A DNA stretch of 64,000 nt from JAXDMK01 sp963765955 (GCA_963765955.1 CAVXYA010000010.1:62001-126000), one strand, 5' to 3'; numbered from the stretch's first letter, positions 7,562 to 15,750 are shown. Numbers and translations are program-made. The notes: generated from the sequence alone by a model not told the origin.

Positions 7562-8635
7562 GTGAGCGATTCGGGTGGGAGTGTCCCAGGGTGGCATCCC
7601 GACCCGGCCGGTCGGTACGACTACCGGTTCTGGGACGGGAGCCGGTGGACCGATCGAGTATCCCGGGATGGCCTCGAGGAACGTGATGCCCTACGACCGA
7701 CGCCGCCGGTGGGCCCCGAGCCAGAGCCGGCCATGCCCTCCCCTCACGCGGCGGCGGGCCGTTCGCGTCGGGCCTACCCCGCACCACCCTCGGGACCGGG
7801 CAGGATTCGCCTCCTGGCCGTAGGAGGCGTCGCCGCGATCGGCGTCGTGGTCGCGTTCCTCGTCTTTCGTGGTGGGGACTCGACGGACCCGGTGAACACC
7901 AGCAGCACCGACTCGGTGAACACGAGCAGCACCGGAAACCCGGCGGCGACCACCACGTTCAGCGACATGCTGCGCACGACGGGCCAGATTCACGACCGGT
8001 CGTACCCGATGGTCGCGGGCGAGGCGATACGGGTCGTCGTCACACCGTCGAGCACCCTGGAACCAGTCGTCGGGCTCGCCGTCAGAGCGACGCCGGAAAC
8101 GGCCGAACTGTTCACCGACTTCTACGGCGGACTGTCCGAGGTATCCGGTCTCTTCGAGAACTTCTTCTCGGACGAACCGAGCTTCGACTACCGCAACCCC
8201 GAGCCCTTCGTCGGACGGTTCGGCTACATCATCGCCTCGTCCGACGGTGCCTATCCGACTGAAACGCTCGCCGGCGGGAATACCCACAGTCCCGGGCACA
8301 TCGCCTGGCTGCAGTTCATCGCACCCTTCGATGGGACGTACACCCTGCTCATCCACGGCGAGGACCAAACCACCGGCGCCTACGAGGCGATGGTCGAAAC
8401 GAGAAAGCCACCGGCCGACCTGGTGAAGGGGAACACGTTCGACGAGAGCGGCGTCGCCTCGCTGGACGACACGTCGATCGACAAAGTCGTCGAGTATCAC
8501 CGTCCCTTCTTCGACGACGCCCGGTTCTTTCCGAGCTCGAAGCTGTTCTCCGACTACTTCAGCGACGGCAACACGGACCCGTGCGACTACTACGGCCCCG
8601 AGCGACTCGGGCCGCTGAAGCCACAGAGTTGCTGA
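7562..8635 (+). CDS. DUF2510 membrane-anchored protein (paralogue)
   Basis: 357 residues from GTG 7562 with ggaggacgag directly upstream. It has the same architecture as its upstream neighbour: an N-terminal DUF2510 module (PGWHPDPAGRYDYRFWDGSRW), a disordered Pro/Ala linker, one TM helix (LLAVGGVAAIGVVVAFLVF), a Ser/Thr-rich spacer with repeated TSSTDSVNTSST, then an extracytoplasmic domain containing FDGTYTLLIHGED, matching the SGTYHLIVYG region of the paralogue. The tail has two Cys (CDYYGP, QSC) that could form a disulfide. It ends 4 nt before the convergent sucD. Tandem duplication followed by divergence is the likely origin; function unknown. Confidence 0.8.
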   Translation: MSDSGGSVPGWHPDPAGRYDYRFWDGSRWTDRVSRDGLEERDALRPTPPVGPEPEPAMPSPHAAAGRSRRAYPAPPSGPGRIRLLAVGGVAAIGVVVAFLVFRGGDSTDPVNTSSTDSVNTSSTGNPAATTTFSDMLRTTGQIHDRSYPMVAGEAIRVVVTPSSTLEPVVGLAVRATPETAELFTDFYGGLSEVSGLFENFFSDEPSFDYRNPEPFVGRFGYIIASSDGAYPTETLAGGNTHSPGHIAWLQFIAPFDGTYTLLIHGEDQTTGAYEAMVETRKPPADLVKGNTFDESGVASLDDTSIDKVVEYHRPFFDDARFFPSSKLFSDYFSDGNTDPCDYYGPERLGPLKPQSC

Positions 8636-8639
8636 GGGG

Positions 8640-9521
8640 CTACCGGCCCAGCAGCTCGGCGGTGCGGCGGCCCAGCTCGGTGGGGTCGCGCACCACCGAC
8701 GCCCCGGCGGCCTCGAGGGCGGCGATCTTGGCCGCGGCCCCGCCCGACGATCCCGACACGATGGCGCCGGCGTGGCCCATCTTGCGGCCGGGGGGGGCGG
8801 TCACCCCGGCCACGTAGGCCACGACCGGCGTCGACATCTCCGACCCGATGAAGTCGGCCGCCGCCTCCTCGTCCGACCCGCCGATCTCGCCGATGAGGAT
8901 CACCGCCCCCGTCTCGGGGTCGTCCTCGAACATGCGCAGGCAGTCGATGAAGCCGGTCCCGGGGACAGGGTCGCCGCCGATCCCGATGCAGGTTGTCTGG
9001 CCGATCCCCTGGCGGGTGAGCTCGTAAAGGGCCTGGTAGGTGAGGGTGCCCGACCGGGACACCACGCCCACCGGACCACCCCCCAGCCCGATCTCGGGGG
9101 GGATGATCCCGATGTTGCACCGTCCCGGAGAGATGACGCCCGGGCAGTTGGGGCCGAGCAGTCGGGTGCCGGGGGCGTGATGGCGGAGGTGGCTGACGAT
9201 GCGGGCCTCGTCGTGGAGGGGGATGCCCTCGGTGATGCAGACCACCAGGCCGATGCCGGCATCGGCCGACTCGATCACCGCCGCCGCCGCGAACCGGGCC
9301 GGGACGAGCACCAGGCTGGCGTCGGCGCCGGTGGCGGCCACCGCCTCGGCCACGCTGTCGAACACCGGGATCCCGTCCACGTCGGTGCCGCCCTTGCCCG
9401 GGGTGACGCCGGCCACCACCTGGGTGCCATAGGCCCGGTTGCGTAGCCCGTGGAACCGGCCCTGGCTCCCCGTCAGACCCTGGACAAGAACCTTCGTGCC
9501 CTCGTCGACCAGGACGCTCAC
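8640..9521 (-). CDS. sucD: Succinyl-CoA synthetase alpha subunit
   Basis: 293 residues. It carries the Rossmann CoA-binding domain (TKVLVQGLTGSQGRFH, GVTPGKGG) and the ligase domain, with the phosphohistidine in KMGHAGAIVSG and LLGPNCPGVI. It acts with SucC in the TCA cycle, making succinate and ATP/GTP from succinyl-CoA. GTG 9521 (VSVLVDEGTKVL) matches the family N-terminus. A TTG at 9542 lies inside the hairpin just upstream and is unlikely. It lies 82 nt downstream of sucC, a wider gap than is usual for this pair, and a perfect inverted repeat fills the gap. Confidence 0.95.
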   Translation of the reverse strand: MSVLVDEGTKVLVQGLTGSQGRFHGLRNRAYGTQVVAGVTPGKGGTDVDGIPVFDSVAEAVAATGADASLVLVPARFAAAAVIESADAGIGLVVCITEGIPLHDEARIVSHLRHHAPGTRLLGPNCPGVISPGRCNIGIIPPEIGLGGGPVGVVSRSGTLTYQALYELTRQGIGQTTCIGIGGDPVPGTGFIDCLRMFEDDPETGAVILIGEIGGSDEEAAADFIGSEMSTPVVAYVAGVTAPPGRKMGHAGAIVSGSSGGAAAKIAALEAAGASVVRDPTELGRRTAELLGR

Positions 9522-9533
9522 GCCGAGCTGTCC

Positions 9534-9574
9534 AGTGTGCAAAAAACCCGGATATGGCTTGTTTTTTGCACACT
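9534..9574. repeat. Perfect 14-bp inverted repeat between sucC and sucD
   Basis: The arms AGTGTGCAAAAAAC (9534-9547) and its exact complement (9561-9574) flank a 13-nt loop. In the sucCD transcript it would form a 14-bp hairpin ending 12 nt before the sucD start codon. The A6/T6 block lies inside the stem rather than after it, so it is not a standard intrinsic terminator. It is much more AT-rich than its surroundings. Candidates are an intercistronic regulatory or mRNA-processing hairpin, a protein-binding palindrome or a small mobile repeat. Confidence 0.85.
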
Positions 9575-9603
9575 CGGCCGACCAGAGGCGACGGGCATCA
9601 CGT

Positions 9604-10755
9604 TCACTGCGTTCTCCCGTCGGCGAGGGCGACGGCCATGCGGGCCGCGTCGAGCATGGTGGGCTGTGACCGGAGGCGGTCGGACAGGTGGTCGGCCAGG
9701 ATGGCCCGGCCCTCTTCGGCGTTGGTGCCGTCGAGGCGGATGACGATCGGCACGGCGATATCTGTCTCCGACACCGCCTGAAGGATGCCCTTGGCCACCT
9801 CGTCGCCCCGGGTGATCCCTCCGAAGATGTTGACGAAGATGGCGCCCACCTTCTCGTCGCTGGCCACCACCTCGAGGGCCGCCGCCATCACCGCCGCGCT
9901 CGCCCCACCCCCTACGTCGAGGAAGTTGGCGGCCGTGCCCCCCACCTGGCTGACCAGGTCGAGGGTGGCCATCACCAGTCCCGCACCGTTCCCGATGATC
10001 CCGACGGTGCCGTCGAGGCCGACGTAGTTGATCCCCTTGTCCCGGGCCCGCTGCTCCCGGGGGTCGAGGTCCTCCGAGGCCCGCCACTCGGCCCATTCCG
10101 GGTGACGGAAGGCGGCGTTGTCGTCGAGCGTCACCTTGGCGTCGAGGGCCACCACGTCGCCCGCGCCGGTGACCACCAAGGGGTTGATCTCCACCAGGTC
10201 GGCGTCGGCGGCCACGTAGGCCGCGTAGAGGAGCGGGAGCAGGGCGGCCACGCCGTCGGACGCCGAGCCCTCCAGCCCGGCCCGGGCCACCAGGTCTCGG
10301 ACCGCCTCCTCACTCAGGCCGTCGAGGGGGTCGACGTGTACCCGGGCCACCGCCTGTGGGTCACGGGCCGCCACCTGCTCGATGTCGACCCCGCCCTGAG
10401 CTGACAGCAGGCCCAGGTGCAGGCGGGCGGCCCGGTCGAAGGTGAAGCTGGCGTAGTACTCGGCGGCGATGTCGCACGCCGGCTCCACCAGCACCAGGTC
10501 GACGGTGTGGCCCCGGATGTCCATGCCCAGGATGGCCTCGGCGGCCGCGGCCGCGGCGGCGGCGTCGGCCACCACCTTGATCCCGCCCGCCTTCCCCCGC
10601 CCCCCGATGCGGACCTGGGCCTTCACCACCGCCGGGTACCCGTGGGCCTCGGCCGCCTCCACCACCTGCTCGACCGTGCTGGCCACGGTGCCGCTGGTCA
10701 CGGGGACTCCGGCCGCGGCCAGCACCCGCTTGCCCTGGTGCTCGAGGAGATCCAC
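9604..10755 (-). CDS. sucC: Succinyl-CoA synthetase beta subunit
   Basis: 383 residues from GTG 10755. It has an N-terminal ATP-grasp domain (MDLLEHQGKRVLAAAGVPV; KAQVRIGGRGKAGGIK; LVEINPLVVT) and a C-terminal CoA-ligase domain (GNGAGLVMATLDLV, GGGASAAVM, FVNIFGGITRGDEVAKGI). It pairs with SucD. The length is close to the usual 385-390. The divergent upstream gene starts 48 nt away, so the promoter must lie in that short gap. Confidence 0.95.
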   Translation of the reverse strand: MDLLEHQGKRVLAAAGVPVTSGTVASTVEQVVEAAEAHGYPAVVKAQVRIGGRGKAGGIKVVADAAAAAAAAEAILGMDIRGHTVDLVLVEPACDIAAEYYASFTFDRAARLHLGLLSAQGGVDIEQVAARDPQAVARVHVDPLDGLSEEAVRDLVARAGLEGSASDGVAALLPLLYAAYVAADADLVEINPLVVTGAGDVVALDAKVTLDDNAAFRHPEWAEWRASEDLDPREQRARDKGINYVGLDGTVGIIGNGAGLVMATLDLVSQVGGTAANFLDVGGGASAAVMAAALEVVASDEKVGAIFVNIFGGITRGDEVAKGILQAVSETDIAVPIVIRLDGTNAEEGRAILADHLSDRLRSQPTMLDAARMAVALADGRTQ

Positions 10756-10803
10756 GAACTAGGAACCGACCCGGGAGGTGCGCACCGGACGCATACTAGG
10801 AGC

Positions 10804-11349
10804 GTGGCCCCGCGTCCGGTTCAGAGGACGCCGAGGGGCACGACCGTGGTGCTCACCGGCATCGCCGGCGTCCTCGGTGGGATCCTCGTGTTCGCCATCG
10901 TCGCCAACCTGGTCGGCTCCGGCGCCGACAAGGCGGACTCGGCCGCGGCCACCTTCGACGTCGGCCCCGCCGAGGAGCGGGCCCGTACCATCGCCCGCGG
11001 CGGCCCCATCCTGTTCCAAGACCTGCTCAACCGCTCCCGCGACATCTACGTCCAGCACCTCGGCGACGACGACTGGCGGGCGTTCGAGGCCCACGCCCCC
11101 GGTGCCCCCCGCCGATGCTTCCTCGAGTGGCGGGCCGCAACCAGGGAGTTCGTGGACGCCTGCGACGGCCGCACCTTCCCCTCCGACGGCACCGGCCTCG
11201 TCTCCTACCCCGCCCGCGTCGACGAACGCGAGCACGTGATCATCGACCTCCGCCAACCGGCATCAACCACGACCACGCCCGCCACGTCCACGACCACCAC
11301 CACGTCGCCCCCGGAGACCACCACTTCCGAGGTCCCGCCCGCAGCCTGA
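10804..11349 (+). CDS. Single-pass membrane protein with a Rieske-like domain lacking ligands
   Basis: 181 residues from GTG 10804. catact at 10792-10797 lies 6 nt before the start, so the message may be leaderless. TM helix: VVLTGIAGVLGGILVFAIVANLVG. The globular part (CFLEWRAATREFVDACDGRTF followed by PSDGTGLVSYPARVD) follows the pattern of the second half of a Rieske fold, but the CPCH-type iron-sulfur ligands are absent (DACDG stands there instead). The tail is Thr/Ser/Pro-rich, typical of an extracytoplasmic linker. The Rieske resemblance is my reading of the pattern and could be wrong. Confidence 0.65.
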   Translation: MAPRPVQRTPRGTTVVLTGIAGVLGGILVFAIVANLVGSGADKADSAAATFDVGPAEERARTIARGGPILFQDLLNRSRDIYVQHLGDDDWRAFEAHAPGAPRRCFLEWRAATREFVDACDGRTFPSDGTGLVSYPARVDEREHVIIDLRQPASTTTTPATSTTTTTSPPETTTSEVPPAA

Positions 11350-11365
11350 TCATTGCCGGGTCCCG

Positions 11366-11489
11366 CCTTTGACTTTTCGGGGGAACTCGGGGGCGAGCCC
11401 CCGAGCGCAGCCTTTGACTTTTCGGCAGGGCGGGCCCGAGCGCAGCCTTTGACTTTTCGGGGGGAACTCGGGGGGCAGAGCCCCCCGAG
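11366..11489. repeat. Palindromic repeat cluster with three cctttgacttttcgg copies
   Basis: Three identical 15-mers (11366-11380, 11411-11425, 11446-11460), two of them within a longer gagcgcag-prefixed unit about 35 nt apart, alternate with two G/C palindromes: 11386-11405 (8-bp arms, loop CGAG) and 11467-11489 (9-bp arms, loop CAGAG). The palindromes belong to the family also seen near 29.6, 59.9 and 63.8 kb. The cluster sits between the end of the Rieske-like gene and the solute-binding protein and could terminate transcription. Confidence 0.85.
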
Positions 11490-11557
11490 CGGGGTGGTAG
11501 CACCACTTTCGGCCGCTGGTCCCGCCCGACCCTTGCACAGGAGTTCGGCTTGGTGGT

Positions 11558-12856
11558 TTGCTGCCCTCCGTGGCCCCCACCCGCCGCCGGCCGGCATCGA
11601 TCTGGCTGGGCGTGGCACTTGTCCTCGCGCTCATGGCCGCGGGCTGCGGATCGGCGCCGCCACCCACCCCCACCACCCTGCGCGTCCTGATGACCGACGA
11701 CTGGGTCACCGCACCCTTCCTGGCCGCCGTCCGCGACTTCGAGCGCATCCACGACGACGTCCGGGTCGTGGTCGAGGAGGGCGCCATCCGCCTCCAGACC
11801 GACGAGGTGCGGGCCGGCATAAGCGCCGGATCGCCCCCCGACGTGGTCCAGGGGCACGCATTCTCGGCCGCCAGCCAGGCCTTGGCCCAACCCGTCGACG
11901 ACCTGTGGGAGTCCAAGAACGTGGTGGTCGAGGAGTTCTTCCCGGGCGCCATCGAGGACGTCACCTGGAACGGCCGCAAGTACGGCGTCCCCCTCGACAC
12001 CAACGCCATGGTCCTGATGTACAACATCGACCACTTCCGCCAGGCCGGCCTCCCCGATCCCCAACCGAGGATGTCGATGGAGGAATTCGCCCGGATCGCG
12101 GCCGCCCTCAGCCCGGCCGACGGATCCCGCCGGGCGCTCGCCATCCCCACCAGCGGGTGGTGGACCTACGGATGGATCAGGGCCTACGGGGGCGAGGTCG
12201 TGCAGCTCGACGCCGCCGGCCAGGCCACTGTCACCCTCGACGCCCCGCCCGTCGTCGGCGCCCTCAACTTCCTGGCCGGGCTCATCAACACCAAGCACGC
12301 CATCCCGCCCCAGGGGTCCGACTCGCACTCCCAGGACGCGTTCGCCCTCTTCGCCTCGGGCGTGGCCTCCATGCACACCAGCGGGTCGTGGGACCTCGCC
12401 GCCATCGAGAAGAACGCCATCGACATCAACTACGGCACCACCTTGATGCCGACCGCGGCGGGCGGCGGCACGGCCATGGGTGGCAGCAGCACGTGGATCC
12501 CGATGGGGTCCAAGAACCGCGAGCTGGCCTTCGAGTTCATGACCCACCTGGCGTCCGACAAGTACGCCCTGCGGTTCGCGGCGGAGGAAGGCCGGCTGCC
12601 GGTCCGGCTGCGGGTCTTCGACGACCCATACTTCCGCAAGCCGGAGCTGCAGGTCTTCCTCGAGCAGCTCAAGACGGCCCATCCCCAGCTCCTGAGCGCG
12701 TTCCCCGGGCCGTCGGCCGACTACACCGTCGCCATCGACAGCATCCTGCGGGTGAACGGCGTCGATGCCGCCGCCGCCCTGCGCGAGGCCCAGGTGCGGG
12801 CCGTGGCCGGGCTGGCAGCCGAGGCCCAGGCCACCCTCGCCGTCCCGCCCCCGTGA
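11558..12856 (+). CDS. Extracellular sugar-binding lipoprotein of an ABC importer
   Basis: About 430 residues. The signal peptide ends in the lipobox LMAAGC; the mature protein is a family-1 solute-binding protein (PDVVQGHAFSAASQ, GKRKYGVPLDTNAM-like GRKYGVPLDTNAM, FASGVASMHTSGSWD, PTAAGGGTAMGGS). It would capture an oligosaccharide or similar ligand outside the membrane. TTG 11558 and GTG 11570 are both possible starts; aggag lies at 11539-11543. No permease or ATPase gene is nearby. Instead the gene leads through a stop-start repeat into a histidine kinase, so it may be a ligand-sensing partner of that kinase rather than part of a transporter. Confidence 0.85.
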   Translation: MLPSVAPTRRRPASIWLGVALVLALMAAGCGSAPPPTPTTLRVLMTDDWVTAPFLAAVRDFERIHDDVRVVVEEGAIRLQTDEVRAGISAGSPPDVVQGHAFSAASQALAQPVDDLWESKNVVVEEFFPGAIEDVTWNGRKYGVPLDTNAMVLMYNIDHFRQAGLPDPQPRMSMEEFARIAAALSPADGSRRALAIPTSGWWTYGWIRAYGGEVVQLDAAGQATVTLDAPPVVGALNFLAGLINTKHAIPPQGSDSHSQDAFALFASGVASMHTSGSWDLAAIEKNAIDINYGTTLMPTAAGGGTAMGGSSTWIPMGSKNRELAFEFMTHLASDKYALRFAAEEGRLPVRLRVFDDPYFRKPELQVFLEQLKTAHPQLLSAFPGPSADYTVAIDSILRVNGVDAAAALREAQVRAVAGLAAEAQATLAVPPP

Positions 12857-12940
12857 CCCGACCCCAGTGACCCGACCCCAGTGACCCGACCCCAGTGAAT
12901 CGGGCACAGTGAATCGGGCACCGTGAATCGGGCGCCGTGA
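12853..12940 (+). repeat. 14-nt stop-start relay between solute-binding protein and histidine kinase
   Basis: GTG codons occur at 12853, 12867, 12881, 12895, 12909, 12923 and 12937, exactly 14 nt apart. The first overlaps the TGA of the solute-binding protein (GTGA) and the last is the kinase start. Units 1-3 are GTGACCCGACCCCA; units 4-6 are GTGAATCGGGC plus three variable bases. Each of the six inner GTGs opens a five-codon frame (MTRPQ, MNRAQ or MNRAP) whose TGA overlaps the next GTG. Confidence 0.9.
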
Positions 12941-14754
12941 AGCGGGAGGGGGCGGCGACTGACGTCCCCCTGCTCGGGGGGCTGCGAGCCCGGACATCGA
13001 TCCTCTACAAGGTCGTCGGCGTCCTGGTGGTCACCCTGGTGGTTTCGAGCGTCGTCACCGCCTTCATCGCCTCTCGGCTCACCAGCGACGCCCTGAAGAC
13101 CCAGGCCGACGGCATCGCCAAGAGCCAGCTGAGCCTCCTCAACGACGCCTTCGAGGCCCGCCAGCGGGACCTGGTGGCCACCGTGCGGGATCTGGCCGAG
13201 ACCGTGAGCAGCGCTGGACTGGTCGATCCCGCCCGGCGCAGCGAGCTGATCAGCGAGCTCAATCGAACCACTACCAACTTCAAGCTCGACCTCATCCGCC
13301 TGCTCGACCCCGACGGCGCCGAGCTGAACCCCCCGGTCGGCGTGGGTACGCCCCTGAGTGCGGCCTCGATCTTCACGGGCGACTCGCCCATCGTCGAGTC
13401 GGGGAGCCGGCTGCTGGCGACGAGCGACGGCAAGTTCTTCCAGGCGGTGGCCGTCCCGGTCGGCACCGGGCGCGACCCGTTCGTGCTGATCGGCGCCTAC
13501 CTGTTCGACGACGCCTTCGCCTACGACCTACGGGGCCGGATCGGCAACCTCGACAACGTCTTGCTGGTGGCCGCGGGACGGGTGGCCGGCAGCACCCTGC
13601 CGGTGCCGCCGTCCACCCCGCCCGGCCAGTCGGACGATGACGCCGACGGTGACGGGGCGGAAGGCGACGGGGAATCAGGCCGCTTGCCCGACGAGCCCAC
13701 CGTCGTCCAGCTCGACGGCAAGCCCAGCCTGGTCACCTACATGCCCGTGGGCCGCAACATCGACGACCCCGTTGGCGGGGCGCTGGGCGTGGCCCTCAGC
13801 AACCCCATCTCGCCCCTCCAGCGGTCCTTGTCCAAGACCCGGCTGCTGGCCAGCGTGCTCCTCACCCTCGTCGCCCTAGGCCTGGGCTGGGTGCTGTTCC
13901 GGGCCCTGATCAAGCCCCTGGTGGTGCTGGCCGCCACCGCCGGGAGGGTGGCAGGGGGCGATGCCGAGGCCACGTTCGTGCGGCGGGGCAACGACGAGAT
14001 CGGGATGCTGGCCCGGTCGCTGGAGCACATGCGCCTCGAGCTACGGGCCCGGTTGGAGCTCATCGAGCGCCAGGCGACCGACCTTCAGGAGAGCTCGCAG
14101 CGGATCGTGGCCGCCCAGGACGACGAGCGCCAGCGCCTGTCACGCGACCTGCACGACGGCATCCAGCAGCAGCTGGTCGTGCTCCGCATGCAGGTGGGGA
14201 TGCTCCAGGACGGGATCGGGCCCGACGGCGACGACCCGGTCCGGGCCTACGACTCCCTCGGGGCCGAGCTCGACCGGGTCATCGAGCAGCTGCGCGAGGT
14301 CACCCACAACCTCTACCCGTCGATCCTGGTCGACCGGGGCCTTTCGGCTGCCCTCCACAGCTACGTGGGCCGCCTGCCCATCTCCACGCTCGTCGCCTGC
14401 GAGCCGGAGGATTTCCCCCGCCTGGCCCCAGAGATCGAGAGCGGTGCCTACTTCCTGCTGGGCGAGGCCGTCACCAACGCCCTCAAGCACGCCCGGGCCA
14501 CCCGGATCGACATCCGGTTGCGGTCAGCCGACGGCTGGCTGGAGGTGTCGGTGGCCGACGACGGCCGGGGCTTCGACCGCGACGAGGGTCGCCCCCGGGG
14601 CGGCCTGCTGCACATGGAGGACCGGGTCCGCTCGTTCGGTGGGCGGTTGACCATCACCTCCACGCCCGGTGCCGGCACCCGGGTGGTCGCCCTCTTCCCC
14701 GAGCGGGTGGACGCCTTCGACCCGGCAGAGGTCGACCTCCCCCGCCGAGCCTGA
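12937..14754 (+). CDS. Membrane sensor histidine kinase, NarX/LiaS (HisKA_3) type
   Basis: 605 residues. TM1 lies around residues 22-46, with an extracytoplasmic sensor region to ~310 holding an acidic insert (DDDADGDGAEGDGE). TM2 is LASVLLTLVALGLGWVLF, then a HAMP linker (PLVVLAATAGRVAGGDAE) and a coiled coil. The HisKA_3 box is DDERQRLSRDLHDGI, with phospho-acceptor His406. The HATPase_c domain carries GEAVTNALKHA (N box), VADDGRGF (G1) and GGLLHMEDRV. It should phosphorylate the NarL-type regulator encoded 1 kb downstream on the other strand. The start is the last GTG of the 14-nt relay. Confidence 0.92.
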   Translation: MKREGAATDVPLLGGLRARTSILYKVVGVLVVTLVVSSVVTAFIASRLTSDALKTQADGIAKSQLSLLNDAFEARQRDLVATVRDLAETVSSAGLVDPARRSELISELNRTTTNFKLDLIRLLDPDGAELNPPVGVGTPLSAASIFTGDSPIVESGSRLLATSDGKFFQAVAVPVGTGRDPFVLIGAYLFDDAFAYDLRGRIGNLDNVLLVAAGRVAGSTLPVPPSTPPGQSDDDADGDGAEGDGESGRLPDEPTVVQLDGKPSLVTYMPVGRNIDDPVGGALGVALSNPISPLQRSLSKTRLLASVLLTLVALGLGWVLFRALIKPLVVLAATAGRVAGGDAEATFVRRGNDEIGMLARSLEHMRLELRARLELIERQATDLQESSQRIVAAQDDERQRLSRDLHDGIQQQLVVLRMQVGMLQDGIGPDGDDPVRAYDSLGAELDRVIEQLREVTHNLYPSILVDRGLSAALHSYVGRLPISTLVACEPEDFPRLAPEIESGAYFLLGEAVTNALKHARATRIDIRLRSADGWLEVSVADDGRGFDRDEGRPRGGLLHMEDRVRSFGGRLTITSTPGAGTRVVALFPERVDAFDPAEVDLPRRA

Positions 14755-14770
14755 GATCCAGCTCACGGGG

Positions 14771-14983
14771 TCACTCGCGGCGCTCGAGCGAGTCGCCCAC
14801 CAGCCACAGCGTCGGCGGCCACAGGCCCACGAAGATCGCCCGTCGCTCGGCATTGCCGCGCTCAGCCTGGTCGACGGTCTTGGCCCGGATCCACAGCGTG
14901 ATGCAGAGCCCGACGCTGGCCAGGGACATCACGTGCAGGTACCAACCCCGCAGGCCGCGCTCGTGGAGGAATCTCGTCAGCAT
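14771..14983 (-). CDS. Small membrane protein
   Basis: 70 residues from ATG 14983 (MLTRFLHERGLRGWYLHVMS): one clear hydrophobic segment (YLHVMSLASVGLCITLWI), a charged loop (RAKTVDQAERGNAERR) and a second weaker one (AIFVGLWPPTLWLVG). The frame is open to 15034, but that would overlap the divergent gene at 15019. No known domain; it looks like one of the small two-helix proteins conserved in this group. It ends 16 nt from the convergent kinase stop. Confidence 0.6.
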   Translation of the reverse strand: MLTRFLHERGLRGWYLHVMSLASVGLCITLWIRAKTVDQAERGNAERRAIFVGLWPPTLWLVGDSLERRE

Positions 14984-15018
14984 GGTGGCCTTGCTACCCA
15001 CCGGGTAGGACTTGACCC

Positions 15019-15750
15019 GTGCCCCGCCGACCAAAGCTCTCCCGGCGCCTGGTGACGGCCGCCGTCTGGCCCTTCGGCATCGGCCTCACCTCGTGGCACT
15101 ACATGTGGCGGGTCACCGCCCTTCACCGCCGCGAGCAGGCCGGATCGCTCTCGGAGGACTGTCCTCCCCCGCTCCCCGCCGGGGTGAGCACCGAGGAGCT
15201 GCTGGCGGCCGACGACGGCGTCGGCCCCCTGTTCCACCGGCGCTACACGGTGCGGGTGCACGATCCCGAGCTGTCACCGGAGGAGCTCGTGGCCCGCCTC
15301 CTGGTCGACCCCAACCGGGCCGCGCCCACCGAGTTCGCCCGCTTCCTCAAGGTCCGGGGCGACGGCGACGCCCTGGAGTCGGGCGACGAGCTCGTCGTGC
15401 GCATGCCCGGCCCCTGGGACGGTCCCGTCCGGGTCGTCGACGTCACCCCCACCTCCTTCCGCCTGGCGACGCTCGAGGGTCACCTGGAGGCGGGCCAGAT
15501 CGAGTTCCGGGCCGCAACCGCCGATGACGGCGCCCGTGACAGCAAAGGCGACCTGGTGTTCACCATCGAGTCCTGGGCCCGCAGCGGCGACCGGCTGTCC
15601 CGCCTGCTCTACGAGGGTCTGGGGATGGCCAAGGAGGTCCAGCTCCACATGTGGACGTCGTTCCTCGAGCGGGTGGCGAAGCTGGCCGGCGGGCGCATGG
15701 TCGGCGGCATCGACATCGACACCCGCCGGGTCGACTCGTCCGCCGCCTAG
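15019..15750 (+). CDS. DUF1990-like protein
   Basis: 243 residues from GTG 15019. The N-terminus is basic and partly hydrophobic (VTAAVWPFGIGLTSWHYMW). The body (GPLFHRRYTVRVHDPE, MPGPWDGPVRVVDV, FRLATLEGHLEAGQIEFRA, FTIESWARSGDRLSRLLYEG) resembles DUF1990 / SRPBCC-like beta-barrel proteins. The catalytic role is unknown. The stop shares CTAG with the convergent response-regulator stop (3-nt overlap). Confidence 0.7.
   Translation: MPRRPKLSRRLVTAAVWPFGIGLTSWHYMWRVTALHRREQAGSLSEDCPPPLPAGVSTEELLAADDGVGPLFHRRYTVRVHDPELSPEELVARLLVDPNRAAPTEFARFLKVRGDGDALESGDELVVRMPGPWDGPVRVVDVTPTSFRLATLEGHLEAGQIEFRAATADDGARDSKGDLVFTIESWARSGDRLSRLLYEGLGMAKEVQLHMWTSFLERVAKLAGGRMVGGIDIDTRRVDSSAA

Noticed and set aside
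12853..12940. Short tandem repeats that could suggest a CRISPR array (also at 47162-47243).
   Set aside because: Units are 14-15 nt, directly adjacent with no spacers, and no cas genes are present. The stop-start phase explains them better.
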